This document shows, piece by piece, positions 61,446-64,000 of a stretch of DNA of 64,000 bases. Position 1 is the stretch's first letter. Each line of letters starts with the position of its first letter. The notes under the pieces are model-generated. The model saw only the letters and a program-made list of their open reading frames with translations. It had not been told where the DNA came from and searched no databases. Location: assembly GCA_017484285.1 (NCBI GenBank), contig JAFUTH010000006.1:186001-250000 (forward strand), read 5' to 3'. Position numbers and translations under genes: made by a program. This stretch comes from Treponema sp. (lineage in GTDB: Bacteria > Spirochaetota > Spirochaetia > Treponematales > Treponemataceae).

Positions 61446-62078
61446 ATGGCACATGTTGCAGTTTTTTTAGCCCCGGGCTTTGAAGAAATCGAAGCCCTTA
61501 CCGTCGTTGATTATCTCCGCCGCGCGAACGTACACGTCACCACGGTTTCAGTTCCCGCAGAAAACGCAGAATCAGCAGCAGATTCTCTGAACGTAAACGG
61601 AAGCCACGCAATCACCGTCGTTGCGGACGCGCTTCTCAAAGACTTTATCAACGAAATGGCTGACGGTGAGCCGGACGCAATCTACTTTCCGGGCGGCATG
61701 CCGGGAGCGTCAAATCTTGCGGCAAACCAGTATCTCTTCCAGCTCGCCACCAAAATGGACCGAAAAGGCAAGCTGATTGCCGCCATGTGCGCGTCTCCTG
61801 CGGTCGTTCTCGCAAAAACAGGAATCCTTGCGAGCCGAAAATGGACGTGCTATCCCGGCATGGAAAACAATCTCGCCGAGTATTGCGGAACTGAGGACTG
61901 GGCAAAAGAAGCCACCGAAAACTCCCGCCATATTTCAGACGTGCCGTATGTATTGGACAACAACGTGCTCACGGGGCGCGGTCCCGGAACAGCAGAGCAA
62001 TTCGCAATGAAACTCGTGGAAATTCTCACAGACGCCGCCACAGCAAAAAAAATCCACGACGGAAGCTGCCAGCGGTGA
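61446..62078 (+). CDS. DJ-1/PfpI family protein
   Basis: 210 residues from ATG at 61446 (AGGAG upstream). DJ-1 motifs: FLAPGFEEIEAL (Glu18-like) and the nucleophile-elbow Cys in AAMCASPAVVLAKTG. Length is longer than the usual 185-190 because of an insert near 50-75 (NAESAADSLNVNGSH). Possible chaperone or glyoxalase/deglycase; not decidable here. Convergent with the SGNH lipoprotein. Confidence 0.87.
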   Translation: MAHVAVFLAPGFEEIEALTVVDYLRRANVHVTTVSVPAENAESAADSLNVNGSHAITVVADALLKDFINEMADGEPDAIYFPGGMPGASNLAANQYLFQLATKMDRKGKLIAAMCASPAVVLAKTGILASRKWTCYPGMENNLAEYCGTEDWAKEATENSRHISDVPYVLDNNVLTGRGPGTAEQFAMKLVEILTDAATAKKIHDGSCQR

Positions 62079-62182
62079 AATAATGCAGAATGGTGAATGA
62101 GTTCAGCAGGACAGAGGGCGCTTTGCGTTCTCGTCCCGCTTTTTCTGTGTGTACAAATGTACGAATTCAAACAGAGGGGCTT

Positions 62183-63892
62183 TTATGCGCCCTGTGATTC
62201 GCCGTCATCAGTGAATGAAACATTTGTAATTTCAACAGTTGTTCCGCGTGTTGCAAATATGCCAACATACATAAAGTCGTTATCTTTTGCAACAAAGTCA
62301 AAGTCGGTATACGTTGTCTCATACGTTTTCGACTTGTACACTGTCGTTACGGTGACGACCTGTCCAAGTCGTTTGATTGTAAAAGTTGCGGTATCATCTA
62401 CATCATATGCCCCGTCAATTGCATTTGAAGTCTTTGTTATTGAACTTGATGATGTACGACTAAAATTTGCCGTTATATCACTCTTAGAACCCAAAAAACC
62501 CGCTGCCACATAGTTAGATGCAATAGATTTGTCATTTGTAGGAACATAGCAGTCATCGCGCAACATAAGTCCAAATCCAGATTGATTTACCGATGTCGGA
62601 ATCGTAATGACTTTCACAGTTGCACTCACGGTGAAATTCCGTGAAATAGATACAGGCTTGAAATAGAACGAAAATCCTTCAGAAGAACTTGCAAATTTAC
62701 CGCTACCGTTTCCAGAAGTTGACTGTCCTGTTTTTTCATCATTAGCAAAGAATCCTTTTTCATCTGTCGTTGGATCTCCACCACAATCACCAAAGGCAGT
62801 TCCATACCAGCCATCTCTCGTTACCTTAAATCTTTCGATTGCTTCATATTTCGTCCAATCCACCGCCGTGTATGCAACATAGGTGTAGTTCGGATTCTGT
62901 ATCAAGTCGGCGTCTTTGGTCGGAACGGTGAGTTTTGCCGTGTCTACGTACGGCTTCAAAGTGCAGTTTGATTCACTGATGGCCTTTGCGAATTCATACG
63001 AAACCCGTTTTGCGCCGTAGACGTTGATGTGCGTGGTGTCGACGCTCGTCAGTTTTGGCTCTGTGTCAGAAGAACCGCTCGTCATCGCGTGGAAGTAAAT
63101 CGCCTCATTGTAGCCAAGCTCGGTATAGAGCGCCTTTGTAATCGAAGTCAAATCGACGACCTGAATGTTTTTCTCCGTACCAAGTTCCACAACGGCTTTT
63201 CCGTAATCACCCGTGCTTGTGACGTGCGCGTACGAACCAGTGTAATCCTCTTTGATGTTCAGGCGGCAAATCGGAGAGCAGAGAATCGGAGTCGCGCCTG
63301 CGGCCAACGCGACCTTCGCATAGTATGTATACAGATTGTACTTGAACGAGCCTTCCGTGTCGGTAGAGGCATTCGCGTCAGCAAAACGCGTATCATCGTC
63401 AGATTTCTCATCATTGTGTCCGAAGCCGATGACGAGAAAATCGCCTTTTTTGATACCTGCTTTGAGCATCGTGTAATTGTCTTCTGAAAGGAAACTCTTT
63501 GAACTTCGTCCGCTCAGCGCGAGATTGTTGACCGTGATTTTGCTTGAAAGGTAGTTGTACAGCTGCATGCCGTAACCGTAACGCGGATAGAAATACGATG
63601 AGTCCGTAATTTTTGCCGAGGCATCCTTTACGTAGTCACCGTAATCGCATACCGTCGAGTCACCGACCACCCAAAGCGTCGCCTCAGAAAGCGATGTATC
63701 GTCAGATGGATCATTCGTTTCATCCTCTTTCGTTTTCTCGCTGTTAGCGTCAGGATCTGACTCCGTGCTCTTTGTGTCCGTGTTTTCGTTGTTTCCGCTA
63801 CTGTCGCCGTCATCACATGAGACGAACATTCCCGACAAAAACAAGAGCGAAAGCGTAGAGAAAAGCGCAAGAACTGTTTTGATTTTTTTCAT
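62183..63892 (-). CDS. SGNH-hydrolase esterase lipoprotein, rhamnogalacturonan acetylesterase-like
   Basis: 569 residues from ATG at 63892 (GGAGGA four bases upstream). Lipobox FVSC (Cys26), a long Asp/Ser/Glu-rich linker (about 27-70), then an SGNH domain with VVGDSTVCDYG (Ser79), LSGRSSKSF, GFGHND and the DTTHINVYG Asp/His pair. A C-terminal domain (about 330-569) of beta-rich, possibly carbohydrate-binding type follows (FSFYFKPVSISRNFTVSATV). Surface-anchored pectin deacetylase is likely and fits the CE8-CE12 protein at 5023, whose SGNH domain has the same motifs. Confidence 0.88.
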   Translation of the reverse strand: MKKIKTVLALFSTLSLLFLSGMFVSCDDGDSSGNNENTDTKSTESDPDANSEKTKEDETNDPSDDTSLSEATLWVVGDSTVCDYGDYVKDASAKITDSSYFYPRYGYGMQLYNYLSSKITVNNLALSGRSSKSFLSEDNYTMLKAGIKKGDFLVIGFGHNDEKSDDDTRFADANASTDTEGSFKYNLYTYYAKVALAAGATPILCSPICRLNIKEDYTGSYAHVTSTGDYGKAVVELGTEKNIQVVDLTSITKALYTELGYNEAIYFHAMTSGSSDTEPKLTSVDTTHINVYGAKRVSYEFAKAISESNCTLKPYVDTAKLTVPTKDADLIQNPNYTYVAYTAVDWTKYEAIERFKVTRDGWYGTAFGDCGGDPTTDEKGFFANDEKTGQSTSGNGSGKFASSSEGFSFYFKPVSISRNFTVSATVKVITIPTSVNQSGFGLMLRDDCYVPTNDKSIASNYVAAGFLGSKSDITANFSRTSSSSITKTSNAIDGAYDVDDTATFTIKRLGQVVTVTTVYKSKTYETTYTDFDFVAKDNDFMYVGIFATRGTTVEITNVSFTDDGESQGA

Positions 63893-64000
63893 AGAATCCT
63901 CCATTTTTGAGTGCATTTTGTAGTGAGGAAACTATATTTTATAATTTTCGCTAAAAACCGATTTTTTTTTGTATAATAGCGCGTTTTATACGCGATTTTG

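Overview
The window is a gene-dense stretch of a host-associated spirochaete, most likely a pectin-using gut or rumen Treponema. I infer this from gene content, not from a marker-gene comparison. The supporting features are: many short lipoproteins with loose Ser/Ala-Cys lipoboxes; an archaeal/spirochaete-type UMP kinase; an unusually long PRPP synthetase; EF-P with a loop arginine plus the arginine rhamnosyltransferase EarP; a BatA/BatB-type VWA operon next to MoxR; and large secreted pectin esterases. I saw no rRNA, CRISPR array, transposase or prophage gene. One tRNA, Arg(CCT), is present.

Layout. 1-11.4 kb: a truncated AraC regulator divergent from a MATE exporter, chorismate synthase, a DD-carboxypeptidase, a giant CE8-CE12 pectin esterase fusion, and a beta-propeller protein with a degenerate NodB domain. 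11.4-22.9 kb: small lipoproteins, a VWA protein, rpsU, a phosphodiester glycosidase-like lipoprotein, PilZ, TPR and DUF192 proteins, a tandem cyclic-nucleotide-binding protein, and murB divergent from cysS. 22.9-30.1 kb: ECF sigma factor, anti-sigma, a TIG/transglutaminase-like protein, UMP kinase, a glucosaminidase lipoprotein, radC, a PEGA protein and HtrA. 30.2-40.7 kb: class 3 lipase, earP, a BspA-type LRR protein, a lipoprotein 7TM-PP2C phosphatase, uvrB, efp, an acyl-ACP thioesterase and the tRNA. 40.7-48.8 kb: HAD phosphatase, FGGY kinase, prs, an SLC13/ArsB-like transporter, a solute-binding lipoprotein and an aminotransferase. 48.8-55.6 kb: moxR and the bat genes. 55.6-64 kb: Smr, DnaJ-like, infA, a DksA-type protein, PHP phosphatase, hybrid kinase, double pseudo-receiver, DJ-1 and an SGNH esterase lipoprotein.

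Two genome-scale patterns stand out. First, many transcription units have a -10 hexamer, often TGN-TATACT, ending exactly 6 nt (sometimes 5-8) before the start codon. This predicts transcripts that begin at or within a base or two of the AUG/GUG, so leaderless mRNA looks common. Second, several families of dispersed palindromic or hairpin-forming repeats occur both between genes and, unusually, inside conserved genes as open-frame insertions that are translated (murB, an FGGY kinase, earP, cysS, and the signal peptides of two unrelated secreted proteins). This resembles in principle the protein-inserting palindromic elements of Rickettsia, but the sequences seen here are their own families.

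Several proteins keep a recognisable enzyme or receiver fold but have lost key residues: a transglutaminase-like domain with Ala for the catalytic Cys, a NodB-like domain without its metal-binding His pair, and two receiver domains without the phospho-acceptor Asp.
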